From DATFQI01 sp963831105 (GTDB lineage Bacteria; Actinomycetota; Thermoleophilia; Solirubrobacterales; Solirubrobacteraceae), in assembly GCA_963831105.1 (NCBI GenBank), contig CAWHOS010000008.1, positions 248,001-312,000 of the forward strand: a DNA stretch of 64,000 bases. Reading direction: 5' to 3'. Position numbers and translations under genes: made by a program. Position 1 is the stretch's first letter; every line of letters begins with the position of its first letter. The notes below the pieces were generated by a model, which was not told the origin of the DNA, did not search any database, and saw only the letters and a list, made by a program, of their open reading frames with translations. This document shows positions 46,202 to 54,923 of the stretch, one piece after another.

Positions 46202-47152
46202 ATGCGAGCAGCGATCCTCCGCGAGTACGACGCCACGCCCGAGCTGGGCTCCTTCGACGATCCCGCGCCGAGCGGCGGGGCGGTCGTCGCCGAGGTGCTG
46301 GCGGCCGGCCTGAACCCGGTCGACATCCGCAAGGCCGCGGGCGTGTTCCCGCTGGCGCCCAAGCCGCCGCTGCCGAGCGTGGCCGGCTGGGAGGGCGTCG
46401 CCCGGCTCGAGGACGGCTCGCGTGTGTACTTCGTCGACCCGCCCCCGCCGCACGGCGCGCTCGCCGAGCGCACGCTCGTGGACGTCGCCGCGACCCATCC
46501 GGTGCCCGAGGGGGTCGACGACGGCGTCGCGGTGGCGCTCGGGATCGCCGGGCTGGCGGGCTGGCTCGCGCTGACCTGGAGCGCGGGGCTGCGCGCGGGC
46601 GAGAGCGTGCTGGTGCTCGGCGCGACCGGGACCGTGGGCCAGGTGGCCGTGCAGGGCGCCAAGCTGCTCGGCGCGTCGCGGGTGGTCGCGGCGGGGCGCA
46701 ACCCGCGCGGGCTGGAGCGCGCGCTGGAGCTGGGCGCCGACGCGACCGTACGGCTCGACGAGGAGGGTGATCTTGCGGAGCGGTTCCGCGAGGCGGCCGG
46801 CGAGGACGGCGGGTTCGACGTGATCGTGGATCCGCTTTGGGGCGAGCCGGGCGTCGCCGCGATGGAGGCCTCCAAGCGCTTCACGCGCCACGTCGCGCTC
46901 GGCCAGTCCGCCGGGATGCACGCGTCGGTGTCCGTCGCCACCGTGCGCAACAAGCCGCTCACGATCGTCGGCCACACGAACTACGCGATCCCGTTCGAGG
47001 ACCAGCAGGCGGCCTACGTCGAGATGTGCCGGCATGCGGCTGCGGGTGAGCTGACCGCCGACGTGGAGTCTGTGCCGCTCGACGGCGTGGCGGGCGTCTG
47101 GGAGCGGCTGAGGGCCGGCAGCCCCGGGGCGAAGCTCGTGGTCGTGCCGTAG
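46202..47152 (+). CDS. quinone oxidoreductase-like zinc-independent alcohol dehydrogenase
   Basis: 316 aa MDR-family protein. N-terminal GroES-like part (AEVLAAGLNPVDIRKAAG), then NADPH-binding VLVLGATGTVGQVAVQGAKLLGA and AGRNPRGLERALELGAD. No zinc-binding Cys cluster, as in quinone oxidoreductases. Substrate unknown. Divergent from yqeY; ends before palindromic element C. Confidence 0.87.
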   Translation: MRAAILREYDATPELGSFDDPAPSGGAVVAEVLAAGLNPVDIRKAAGVFPLAPKPPLPSVAGWEGVARLEDGSRVYFVDPPPPHGALAERTLVDVAATHPVPEGVDDGVAVALGIAGLAGWLALTWSAGLRAGESVLVLGATGTVGQVAVQGAKLLGASRVVAAGRNPRGLERALELGADATVRLDEEGDLAERFREAAGEDGGFDVIVDPLWGEPGVAAMEASKRFTRHVALGQSAGMHASVSVATVRNKPLTIVGHTNYAIPFEDQQAAYVEMCRHAAAGELTADVESVPLDGVAGVWERLRAGSPGAKLVVVP

Positions 47153-47241
47153 CTTCGCTGGCTGGCGCCTTGCGCCGCAGTGGCGGTGCGTGGCGTTTGA
47201 ACGGCAGGCACTAAGGGGGTGGGTTTCCGGCCGCGCTGCTT

Positions 47242-47400
47242 CGAGCGGTGGAATCTTCAGCCTGAGCCTGAAGATTCCACCGCTCGCGTCCCGAGCGGTG
47301 GATTGTTGTGCCTGAGGCTCGCTTATCCACCGCTCGCGTTCGGGGCAGGCGCTGCGGGTGGCCCCCTCGCCTCCCTACCCAGCCGCAGTTGACGTTCGCC
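47242..47400. repeat. intergenic palindromic element, copy C (two hairpins plus conserved end)
   Basis: Hairpin 1: CGAGCGGTGGAATCTTCAG (47242-47260) and its exact complement (47268-47286), 19 perfect pairs around CCTGAGC. Hairpin 2: CGAGCGGTGGAT (47292-47303) with ATCCACCGCTCG (47325-47336), loop containing GCCTGAGGC. The right end CTACCCAGCCGC plus AGTTGACGTTCGCC stops 4 bases before the stop codon of the next minus-strand gene, as in copies A, B and D. The 90 bases to the left (47153-47241) hold no gene. Confidence 0.8.
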
Positions 47401-47404
47401 GCGC

Positions 47405-48097
47405 TCAGGAGCGCCGCGCGGCCAACCCGCCGCCGACCAGCCCGACGAGCAGGCCGGCGAGGCCGATCCCGGCGACCGCGGCCGCCGAGGTCCCGCCGTC
47501 CTCCTCGGCCTTCGGCTCTGGCGTCGGCGTGGCCTTCGCGGGGGTCGGCTCGGGCGAGGCATCGGGCTGCGGGTCGCCGATCACCTCGAGCTCGAACTCG
47601 ACCGGGAACTCCACCTTCGCGGGCTCGCGCTGGAGCGAGCTGAGGTAGAGCGACAGGTACCAGACGCCGGGGCCGAAGTAGGCGCCCGACCGGTCGCGCG
47701 CGCCGGAGGCCGCGAGCGCGGCCGGGAACGTGACGTCGATGCGGTCGTCCGCGGAGCCGACGGTGCTCGTGCCGCTGTCGGTCTCGGTGATCACCTCGCG
47801 CAGCGGGGTCTGGAGGCCGACGGCGAAGCCGGCGGCCGTGTCCGTGTCGACCGAGCCGGCCTCCACGTCGAGCTGCGCCGTGACGTGGAGCTGCTGGCCC
47901 GGCTCGAGCCGCACGCCGTAGTACAGGCGCTCCCCCGGCAGCATCGTGTCGCGGTAGGAGCCGGACTCGATCAGCGGCGCGTTCGCGAACGAGCCGCCGC
48001 CGACGACGGGCTCGCCCTGCTCGCTCTGGGCACCCGCCACGGAGGGCGACGCGAGCGCCAGCGCGGTGCCGAGCGCGACGACGGTGCGCAACCTCAT
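47405..48097 (-). CDS. secreted, C-terminally anchored protein of the pilus/VWA cluster
   Basis: 230 aa: signal peptide (TVVALGTALALASPSVAGA), beta-rich domain (SYRDTMLPGERLYYGVRLEP, GVWYLSLYLSSLQ), a Pro/Thr/Glu linker, then a C-terminal membrane helix (AVAGIGLAGLLVGLVGGGLA) and ARRS. The domain resembles the C-terminal half of the upstream VWA protein (both have GE-x-x-YYxV/HYAVEV-like starts and the same linker-anchor design), so the pair may have arisen by duplication. ATGA overlap with that gene. Function unknown. Confidence 0.65.
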   Translation of the reverse strand: MRLRTVVALGTALALASPSVAGAQSEQGEPVVGGGSFANAPLIESGSYRDTMLPGERLYYGVRLEPGQQLHVTAQLDVEAGSVDTDTAAGFAVGLQTPLREVITETDSGTSTVGSADDRIDVTFPAALAASGARDRSGAYFGPGVWYLSLYLSSLQREPAKVEFPVEFELEVIGDPQPDASPEPTPAKATPTPEPKAEEDGGTSAAAVAGIGLAGLLVGLVGGGLAARRS

Positions 48098-49407
48098 GTG
48101 CGTCGTCTCCGCATCGCCAAGAAGCCGCCCACGGCGCCGATCACCAGGCCGGCAACGCCCGGGATCACGAGCGCGAGGCCCGAGCCGCCGCCGTCGTCGT
48201 CGCCCTTCTCGCCCGGCGAGGCGCTCGGGGTCGCGGAGGGCGTGGGCGTCGCGGACCCGCCGGGCTTCAGCGCCTGCCCGGCCGGCTCGTTGGGATCGAG
48301 CACCTGGATGCCGATCTCGACCGGGACGGCCTGGGGCTCGAGGTCGCCCGTCTCGAGCTCGAGCTCGACGGTCCAGCGGCCGGGCCGGTACTCGCTCTCG
48401 ACCCCCGGCGCCGCCGTCTGCTCGCCGCGCATCCCGAGGTCGATGACGTTCCCGTACTGGCCGAGGAACTGGTAGCCGAGGATGTTGTCCGCCTGATCGG
48501 CCTCCTCGCCCTCCGGCGTGACCAGGCGGCCGTCGAAGCCGGCTGACCCGTCGAGGCCGCGCGGCGGGATCGCGACCGCCGAGGCGAACAGCTTCTGGCC
48601 GGGGCCCACCTCGACCGCGTAGTGCTTGGTCTCGCCCGGCCGGATCTCGTCGAGGTACTGGCCCTCGCCCAGCACGGGCGCCGACTCGCGGTCGGGCGTG
48701 CCCTGGGTCGGCGTCCCGGTCGGCTCGTAGCCGCGGAACGCGCGGGCGAACGCCGCGAGCAGCTCCCGGCGCAGCGCCTCGGGGTCCTGCGCGTCGACGT
48801 AGGTGCCGCCGCCCGCCTCCGCGATGCACTCGAGCTGGCGCCGCACCCGCTCGTTGACCTGCAGCCCGACGACCGAGATGGAGAGCTTCAGGCCGCGCTG
48901 GGCGATCTTCCGGGCGGCCTCGCACGGCGGCGGGGGCGCGCAGTTGTCGCCGCCGTCGGAGATCAGGATCACCGTGCGGTCGCCGGAGGCCCCGAGGTCC
49001 TCGGGCGCCTTCAGCAGCGAGCGGCCGATCGGGGTGCGGCCCTTGCCCTCGAGCGCTTCGACCTGCGCCTTGAACTCGTCGCGGTCGAGCGGGCCGACCG
49101 GCGTGACGAGGTTCGTGTCACTGCAGCCCCGGGCGCGCGACACGCCGCTGAGCTCGTTGCCGTACACCCGCAGGCCGACCTGCGCGCCCTCCGGCACCGC
49201 GTCGATCAGCTCGCCGAGCGCGGCCTTGGCGGCGTCGAGCCGCGTGCCGCCGTCGCCGGCGTCCTCGTTCATCGAGTCCGACCCGTCGAGGATGACGAGC
49301 ACCGAGCGGTCGGACTCGTCCTGCGCCCTGGCGGCGGGAGCGGCGGCGAGAAGGCCCAGGACACAGCAAAGCGTCCCGAGGCAGAGCCCCGGGACGCTGG
49401 CCGTCAG
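48094..49407 (-). CDS. VWA-domain surface protein
   Basis: Secretion signal (GLCLGTLCCVLGLLAAAPAA ending ARAQ), then a von Willebrand A domain with MIDAS motif VLVILDGSDSMNED, the Thr in GRTPIGRSLL and ILISDGGDN. A beta-rich domain (GETKHYAVEVGPGQKLFASA) and a C-terminal anchor (ALVIPGVAGLVIGAVGGFLA then MRRRRT) follow. VWA domains bind proteins via a metal ion; pilus-linked ones mediate adhesion. As read, the frame is continuous with the Flp pilin upstream. The boundary used here is CTG 49407, which overlaps a TGA of the +1 frame (CTGA); the true start is unresolved. Confidence 0.75.
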   Translation of the reverse strand: MTASVPGLCLGTLCCVLGLLAAAPAARAQDESDRSVLVILDGSDSMNEDAGDGGTRLDAAKAALGELIDAVPEGAQVGLRVYGNELSGVSRARGCSDTNLVTPVGPLDRDEFKAQVEALEGKGRTPIGRSLLKAPEDLGASGDRTVILISDGGDNCAPPPPCEAARKIAQRGLKLSISVVGLQVNERVRRQLECIAEAGGGTYVDAQDPEALRRELLAAFARAFRGYEPTGTPTQGTPDRESAPVLGEGQYLDEIRPGETKHYAVEVGPGQKLFASAVAIPPRGLDGSAGFDGRLVTPEGEEADQADNILGYQFLGQYGNVIDLGMRGEQTAAPGVESEYRPGRWTVELELETGDLEPQAVPVEIGIQVLDPNEPAGQALKPGGSATPTPSATPSASPGEKGDDDGGGSGLALVIPGVAGLVIGAVGGFLAMRRRRT

Positions 49408-49440
49408 AAGCTGCCGGCGCAGGCCGGCCCGGCGACTAGT

Positions 49441-49692
49441 TCCGCCGCCGCCGCCACCACCCTCCTTGCCCGTGAGGATCTCGCCGACGGCCTTGTCGAT
49501 GGCGTCGCCGATGATCCCGTCGAGGCCGAGGCCGAAGACGGCGATGAAGATGAGCGCGATGACGGCGAGGATGCCGCCGTACTCGACGGCCGCCTGGCCG
49601 TCCTCGTCGTCGTGCATCCGGCGGACGAAGTTCCCGACGGTGATCGGGAGGTTCTGGACGGCGACGGCGGTGCGGATGGTGATGTCCTGCAT
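49441..49692 (-). CDS. Flp/Fap-type pilin (3' boundary uncertain)
   Basis: Class-IVb prepilin: basic leader ending HDDEDG, then the processing motif G/QAAVEYGGILAVIALIFIAV (cleavage between Gly32 and Gln33, Glu at +5) and a 20-residue hydrophobic stalk, ending KAVGEILTGKEGG. It is the probable major subunit of the Tad pilus encoded upstream. The glycine tract runs without stop into the VWA gene; stops occur in both other frames within 45 bases (AAC TAG and TTC TGA), so an indel in the tract is likely. GGGGG ribosome binding site precedes ATG 49692. Confidence 0.8.
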
Positions 49693-49742
49693 GGTGTGAC
49701 CCCCTGAGCAGATCGTGTGGCCGGTCGGTTGACTGATCTGCA

Positions 49743-49814
49743 GGCTACGGTCGCCCCGGGGGGCCCACCAGAGGCCCAGGTCTCAACTTGAGATTGGGAC
49801 CCCCTGGGACCTTC
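49743..49814 (-). promoter_or_regulatory. pilin promoter with motif shared with the pilus operon
   Basis: On the minus strand TAGCCT (49748-49743) is a candidate -10; a GCAGATC/GATCTGC stem (49708-49741) then begins the leader. Upstream lie GTTGAGACCTGG (inside the palindrome TCTCAA-G-TTGAGA) and, on the plus strand, TGGGACCCCC (49795-49804) followed by TGGGACC. The same GTTGAGACCYGG and TGGGACCCCC words recur at 57639-57696. Confidence 0.4.
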
Positions 49815-50460
49815 AACGGCCGCCGACCCCCAGCCAGAGCGCGATCGCCTCGGCGCGGGAGTGCACGCCGATCTTCTCGTAGATGCGGCTGAGGTGGTTC
49901 TTGACGGTCTTGTTGGTGATCACGAGCTCCTCGGCGATGTCCCGGTTGGACAGGCCGCGGGCCAGGAGGTTCAGGACCTCCCGCTCGCGGGAGGTGAGGG
50001 ACCCCAGGCCCTCCTCGCGCTCGTCGTTGGCCGGCCCGGGCGCGCGCCGCAGGGCGTCGAAGACCGCGGGCGTGACCGCCGGGGAGAGGACCATCTCGCC
50101 GCGCGCGATCGCCTTGATGCGCGACTCGAGCTCGTCCGGGTCGAAGCGCCCGTGCACGAGGTAGCCCGAGGCGCCGTTGGAGATCGCGCCCGTCACGAGC
50201 GGCTCGTCCTCGGAGTAGGAGAGCATCAGGACCTTCGCGTGCTCGGACAGCGGCTTGGCGGCGGCGACGCCGTCCATGACCGGCATCCGCACGTCCAGGC
50301 ACACGACGTCGGGGCGCGTCTCGCGCGCGACCGCGATCGCCTCGCGGCCGTCGCCGGCCTCGCCGACCACCTCGATCCCGTCGGCCTCGCCGAGCAGGCT
50401 GGCGATGCCACGCCGGACGATCGCGTTGTCGTCGACGAGCAGGACCCTGATCACTGCCAT
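49813..50460 (-). CDS. NarL/LuxR-type response regulator, receiver lacks the conserved Lys
   Basis: 215 aa. Receiver: acidic pair in VLLVDDNAIVRRG, phospho-acceptor Asp56 in DVVCLDVRMPVMDG. The switch lysine, normally in GYL-V/L-K, reads GASGYLVHGRFDPDEL with His. LuxR HTH: LTSREREVLNLLARGLSNRDIA and TNKTVKNHLSRIYEKIGVHS. Encoded directly after the histidine kinase (10-base overlap) and within the pilus gene run, so it probably controls pilus expression. Confidence 0.9.
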   Translation of the reverse strand: MAVIRVLLVDDNAIVRRGIASLLGEADGIEVVGEAGDGREAIAVARETRPDVVCLDVRMPVMDGVAAAKPLSEHAKVLMLSYSEDEPLVTGAISNGASGYLVHGRFDPDELESRIKAIARGEMVLSPAVTPAVFDALRRAPGPANDEREEGLGSLTSREREVLNLLARGLSNRDIAEELVITNKTVKNHLSRIYEKIGVHSRAEAIALWLGVGGR

Positions 50461-51765
50461 GTGTACCCCGGCACAGCGCGCGGGACGGTATCGGAGCCGT
50501 CGGCTGCCTGGTCGGGCGGCGGGGGCGCGTGCGGGCGCTGCGGTGCGTCGCGGCGCGCCTCGGGGGCCGGGACCCAGACCGACAGCACGCAGCCCTCGCC
50601 CGGCGCGGACTCGACCATCAGGTCGCCTCCCGCCAGCTGCGCGCGCTCGCGCATGCCGGTGACGCCGAAGTGGCGCCCCTGCTGGAGACGGTCGAGGTCG
50701 TCGGGCACCTCGAAGCCCTCCCCGTCGTCGGCGATCGTGAGCACGGCGCGGCCGCCGAGCATCCGCAGGCGCACCGCGACCTTGGTGGCGTGCGCGTGGC
50801 GCTCGGCGTTGCGCAGCGCCTCGCGCAGGATCCACTCGAGCTCGCGCGAGGCGACGGCGCCGAGCTCCCCCACGTCCTCGATCGCGATGTCGAGCGCGAC
50901 CTGCTCTGTGGCCGCCCAGCGCTCGGCCTCGGCCTTCAGCGCGATCGGCAGCGGCAACGGCGCGTCGCGATCGTCCGTGCGCAGCCCGGTGATGATCTCG
51001 CGCGCCTCGCGGGTCGCCTGGCGCGCGTCGTCCGCCAGCCGCCGCGCCTCCTCGGCCGCCCCCTTCGGGGTCGCGCTCGATCTGGCGCGAGAGCGCGAGC
51101 GCCGCGAACCCGATCCCCGAGACGGTCTTGGCCAGCGAGTCGTGCATGTCGCGCGCCAGCCGCGAGCGCTCCGCCTCGGCCGCCAGGTAGCGCTCCTGCG
51201 CGGCCAGCCGGGCCTCGGCGGACGCCTGGCGGTCGAGCAGCCCGCGCGCGCCCGCGCCGGCCGCCGCGACGACCAGGTACAGGGCGGGCTGGCCGAGGTC
51301 GGTCTGGAACGTGGAGGCGACCTCCTCGACCCCCGAGCGCACCGAGATCACCCAGTAGTAGACGCCGACCAGCAGCGGCGAGAACAGCGCCGCGCCCGCC
51401 CAGCCGTACAGCAGGCCGCCGAGCAGCGCGGTGGCGAGCGTGTAGTAGAAGAACGGGCTCTCCGTGCCGGTCAGCAGCAGGATCACCGTCGCCAGCACGA
51501 GCTCGGCCGCGAAGTAGCCCGGGTGGCGCACGAGCACCGGCCCGACGCGGTGCCAGAAGCGCAGCGGGACGAGCGAGGTCAGCCCGGCCGCGACGATCGC
51601 CAGCGCCGTCAGGCGCAGCTGCGTGTCGTTCTCGCTGCCGACGAGCGAGATCATCGTCACCAGCAGCAGGCCCGCGCGGATCGCGACGATCAGCTTGCAG
51701 GCGGATTCCAGCCAGCCGCCGGATCCGCTCTGGCCGCGCTCGCGGATCCCGCGGTCGGGGTTCAC
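50451..51765 (-). CDS. membrane histidine kinase, HisKA_3 type (one apparent frameshift)
   Basis: About 437 aa. N-terminal half has five to six membrane helices (LIVAIRAGLLLVTMISLVG, ILLLTGTESPFFYYTLATAL and others) without an extracytoplasmic domain. Dimerisation box RSRLARDMHDSLAKTVSGIG holds the phospho-His; the C-terminal ATPase has REALRNAERHA and IADDGEGFEV. The frame slips once in a G5 run near 51062. GTG 51765 overlaps the tadC stop. 1315 nt = 3n+1. Cognate partner of the adjacent regulator. Confidence 0.88.
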
Positions 51766-52652
51766 CGCCCGAGCCCTCCGTCCTGGAGGCCCGAGCCGAG
51801 GAAGATCGCGACGGCGATCAGGATCATCGTGCCCGGGAGGATGAGCGACGTGACGATCAGGCTCACGCGCGGCGTCGCGCGCGCGGCTCGCCGGCGCGCG
51901 GCCTGGTGCGCCGCGCGGCGCATGTCGGTCGCGATGTCGTTGAGCGCCTCCGACAGCGGCACGCCGAGCTCCTCGGCCTGCAGCTGCGCCGCGACGAAGC
52001 TCTGCAGCTGCTCGGAGGCGTTGCGGTCGCGCAGCGCCTCGAACGCCGCGCGGCGGCTCGCGCCGAGCTCCATCTGGCGCAGCGCGATCAGCATCTCCTC
52101 GCCGACGGGCCCCTCCAGCGCCTCGGCGACGCGCGCGAGCGCCAGCCGGTAGCCCAGGCCGGCCCGGACGGTGACCGCGAGGATGTCCAGGAAGTCCGGC
52201 AGCTCGCGCTCGATCCGCTCCTGCCGCACCCGGCCGGAGCGCACGACCCAGATGTCGGGGAAGAACCAGCCGATCCCGCCGGCGAGCACGACGGCGAACG
52301 GCGTGCCGCCGCCGGCCATCAGCAGCGCGAACGGGCCGCCGAGCAGGATCAGCCCCGCCGCCTTGTAGCCGTAGAAGCGCTGCACGGTGAGGTTGCCCGG
52401 GCGGCCCGCGAGATCCAGCCGGCGGTCCACCGACTCGCGCCGCGAGGCGCGGATCGCGGGCATCAGCCGCGGGCCCATGTTCGACGCCACCCGCTCGAAG
52501 ATCCGCCTCAGCAGCGGCACCCGGCGGCCGGTGTCCCCGCTCGGGCCCAGCCCGAGCCGGTCGACCGGGCCGCGGTCGCGCAGCAGCGGGACGCCGGCCA
52601 GCCCGATGGCGACCGAGCACATCGCCAGCAGCCCGGCGAGCGCGGGCGTCAC
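51762..52652 (-). CDS. tadC: Tad pilus inner-membrane platform protein TadC
   Basis: 296 aa T2SF-domain protein. Cytoplasmic ERELPDFLDILAVTVRAGLG and ALRQMELGASRRAAFEAL, helices at both ends (FALLMAGGGTPFAVVLAGG, LIVTSLILPGTMILIAVAIF). With TadB it forms the pilus assembly platform driven by CpaF. GTGA overlaps on both sides. Confidence 0.88.
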   Translation of the reverse strand: MTPALAGLLAMCSVAIGLAGVPLLRDRGPVDRLGLGPSGDTGRRVPLLRRIFERVASNMGPRLMPAIRASRRESVDRRLDLAGRPGNLTVQRFYGYKAAGLILLGGPFALLMAGGGTPFAVVLAGGIGWFFPDIWVVRSGRVRQERIERELPDFLDILAVTVRAGLGYRLALARVAEALEGPVGEEMLIALRQMELGASRRAAFEALRDRNASEQLQSFVAAQLQAEELGVPLSEALNDIATDMRRAAHQAARRRAARATPRVSLIVTSLILPGTMILIAVAIFLGSGLQDGGLGR

Positions 52653-53581
52653 GTCTCGACCCTCGTGAGACGGCGGATCAGCACGAACGCCACGACGTAC
52701 AGCGTGACGGAGGCCGTCAGGGCGAGCAGCCCGATCGGCGTCGTCGTCAGCTCGCGCATGATGCCGGGCGAGATCGCGTTGATCATCAGGATCGTGCCGG
52801 CGCCCATGCCCGCCACCAGGTAGGAGGTGAACACGGCGCCGGAGAGCATCGTGCGGATCTCGCGCAGCAGGTCCTTGCGCGCCTCGAGCGTCTGCCCGAG
52901 CTCCGACAGCGCGCGCACCGTGTCGCCGCCGGCGCGCTGCTGGATGATCAGCGTCGTCATCAGCACCGCCACCTCGCGTGACGGGAGCCGCTCGCGCAGG
53001 CGCTCGAGCGCCCCCTCGAGCGGCATGCCGAGGCGCGTCTCCTGCACCACGACCTCCATCTCGGTCGCCGCCGGCTGGGACAGCTCGCGCGCGGCGAGCT
53101 CCATCGCGCCCGCCAGCGACAGGCCCGCCGACGTGCCGCCGGAGAGCACCCGCGCCACGTCGGGGAGCTGGTTGATGAACTCCTCGCGGCGCTGGGCGCG
53201 CTTGCGCTCCACGAGCACGCGCGACACGCCGATCGCCGCCGCCACGGAGATCAGCAGCGCGACGCCGCGCGGCAGGAACGTCGAGAGCGCGACGGCCAGG
53301 AACACCGTCCCCGTGAAGCACAGCAGCAGCAGGTCGGCGGGCGACAGCGGCGAGCCCGCGCCCTGCAGCCAGTTGCCGAGCCGGCGGCCGGCGGGACGGC
53401 GGCGCAGCCACGCGTCGAAGGACTGCCGCAGGCGCTTGACGCCCGCCTCGTCCCTGCCACCGCGGCCGCGCTCGGCGAGCGCCGCCCGGCGCGAGGAGCC
53501 CGTGACGAACAGCAGCACCCCGAGCATCGCCAGCACGAGCACGAACAGCAGCAGCAGGAGCGCGGCGCCGTCCTTTTCCAC
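52649..53581 (-). CDS. tadB: Tad pilus inner-membrane platform protein TadB
   Basis: 310 aa. N-terminal helix, then two helices before the T2SF domain (QLPDVARVLSGGTSAGLSLA, QQRAGGDTVRALSELGQTL) and C-terminal helices. The typical TadB order before TadC. Start lies one base after the cpaF stop. Confidence 0.88.
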   Translation of the reverse strand: MEKDGAALLLLLFVLVLAMLGVLLFVTGSSRRAALAERGRGGRDEAGVKRLRQSFDAWLRRRPAGRRLGNWLQGAGSPLSPADLLLLCFTGTVFLAVALSTFLPRGVALLISVAAAIGVSRVLVERKRAQRREEFINQLPDVARVLSGGTSAGLSLAGAMELAARELSQPAATEMEVVVQETRLGMPLEGALERLRERLPSREVAVLMTTLIIQQRAGGDTVRALSELGQTLEARKDLLREIRTMLSGAVFTSYLVAGMGAGTILMINAISPGIMRELTTTPIGLLALTASVTLYVVAFVLIRRLTRVET

Positions 53582-54916
53582 TCAGCTCGCCTTCCGCTCG
53601 GGCGTGTGGTCGGCGTCGGCGGCCGGGCCGAACACGGCGGGCACGGTCTCGCCCTGCAGGCGCAGGTGCTCGGCGATGCCGTGCGGCAGCGGGAAGTGCG
53701 TGAAGCGGCCCGTGACCTTGCGGTCCGGCCCGATCGGGTCGGTCTCGAAGCGCATCACGCTGCCGAGCCGGAAGGCCTCGCGGCGCTCGGACGCGACGGC
53801 GGCGATCTCGGAGATCCGGCGCCCGCCGTCGGCGAAGCGGTCGATCTGCACGATGACGTGGATCGCGGAGTTGATCTGGTCGCGCAGCGCCTCGAACGGG
53901 ATGTGCAGGTCGCTCATCGTCGCGAGCGTCTCGAGCCGGTGGATCGCATCGTCGCAGGAGTTCGCGTGCACGGTGACCAGCGAGCCCTCGTGGCCCGTGT
54001 TGAGCGCCTGCAGCATGTCCAGCGTCTCGCCGCCGCGCACCTCGCCGACGATGATGCGGTCCGGGCGCATGCGCAGCGAGTTGCGCACGAGGTCGCGGAT
54101 CGTGATCTCGCCGCGACCCTCGACGTTGGACGGGCGCGCCTCGAGCGTGACGACGTGCGGCTGCTGCAGGCGCAGCTCCGCGTTGTCCTCGACGGTGATG
54201 ATGCGCTCCGTCGCCGGCACGGCGGCCGTCAGCGCGTTGAGCATCGTCGTCTTGCCGGCGCCCGTGCCGCCGGAGATCACGACGTTGAGCTTCGCCTTGA
54301 CCATCGCCCGCAGCAGCGCGACCGACTCCGGGTCGACCGAGCCCATCGAGGACAGCTGGTCGAGCGTGAACAGGCGCGGGAACCGGCGGATCGTCAGCGT
54401 CGGGCCCCTGATCGCCAGCGGCGGGATGATCACGTTCACGCGCTCGCCGGTGGGCAGGCGGGCGTCGACCATCGGGCTGGACTCGTCAACGCGGCGGTTG
54501 ACCTGCGAGACGATGCGGTCGATCGTCTGGTAGAGCTGGGCCTCGTCGGTGAAGGTGATCTCCGAGCGCTCGATGCGGCCGTCGCGCTCGACGTAGATCT
54601 CGTCGGTGCCGTTGACCATGATCTCCGTCACCGTCGGGTCGGCGAGCAGCGGCTCGAGCACGCCGAGGCCGATCGCCTCGTCGATCACCTGGCGGATCAG
54701 GCGCGTGCGCTCGCTGGTCGACAGCACCGGCCCCTCGCGGCTGACCATCCGCCCGACGACGCGCTCCAGGCGGGCGCGGCGCTGCGGCGCGGACAGCTCG
54801 GCGAACTCCGAGAGGTCGACCTCCTCGAGCAGCCGGCGGCGGTAGAAGGTGACACCGTCGGCGTTGGAGCTGACGCCGTCGCGGCGCTCGGAGGCGATGC
54901 GGTCCTTGAGGCCCAT
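53582..54916 (-). CDS. cpaF: Tad pilus assembly ATPase CpaF/TadA
   Basis: 444 aa secretion ATPase. EPLLADPTVTEIMVNGTDEI in the N-domain, Walker A VVISGGTGAGKTTMLNAL (about 213-230), Asp box and Walker B RPDRIIVGEVRGGETLDMLQ, His box GHEGSLVTVHANS. Powers pilin polymerisation at the cytoplasmic face. Seven bases after the upstream tadE stop. Confidence 0.95.
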   Translation of the reverse strand: MGLKDRIASERRDGVSSNADGVTFYRRRLLEEVDLSEFAELSAPQRRARLERVVGRMVSREGPVLSTSERTRLIRQVIDEAIGLGVLEPLLADPTVTEIMVNGTDEIYVERDGRIERSEITFTDEAQLYQTIDRIVSQVNRRVDESSPMVDARLPTGERVNVIIPPLAIRGPTLTIRRFPRLFTLDQLSSMGSVDPESVALLRAMVKAKLNVVISGGTGAGKTTMLNALTAAVPATERIITVEDNAELRLQQPHVVTLEARPSNVEGRGEITIRDLVRNSLRMRPDRIIVGEVRGGETLDMLQALNTGHEGSLVTVHANSCDDAIHRLETLATMSDLHIPFEALRDQINSAIHVIVQIDRFADGGRRISEIAAVASERREAFRLGSVMRFETDPIGPDRKVTGRFTHFPLPHGIAEHLRLQGETVPAVFGPAADADHTPERKAS

Positions 54917-54923
54917 CAGCGGA

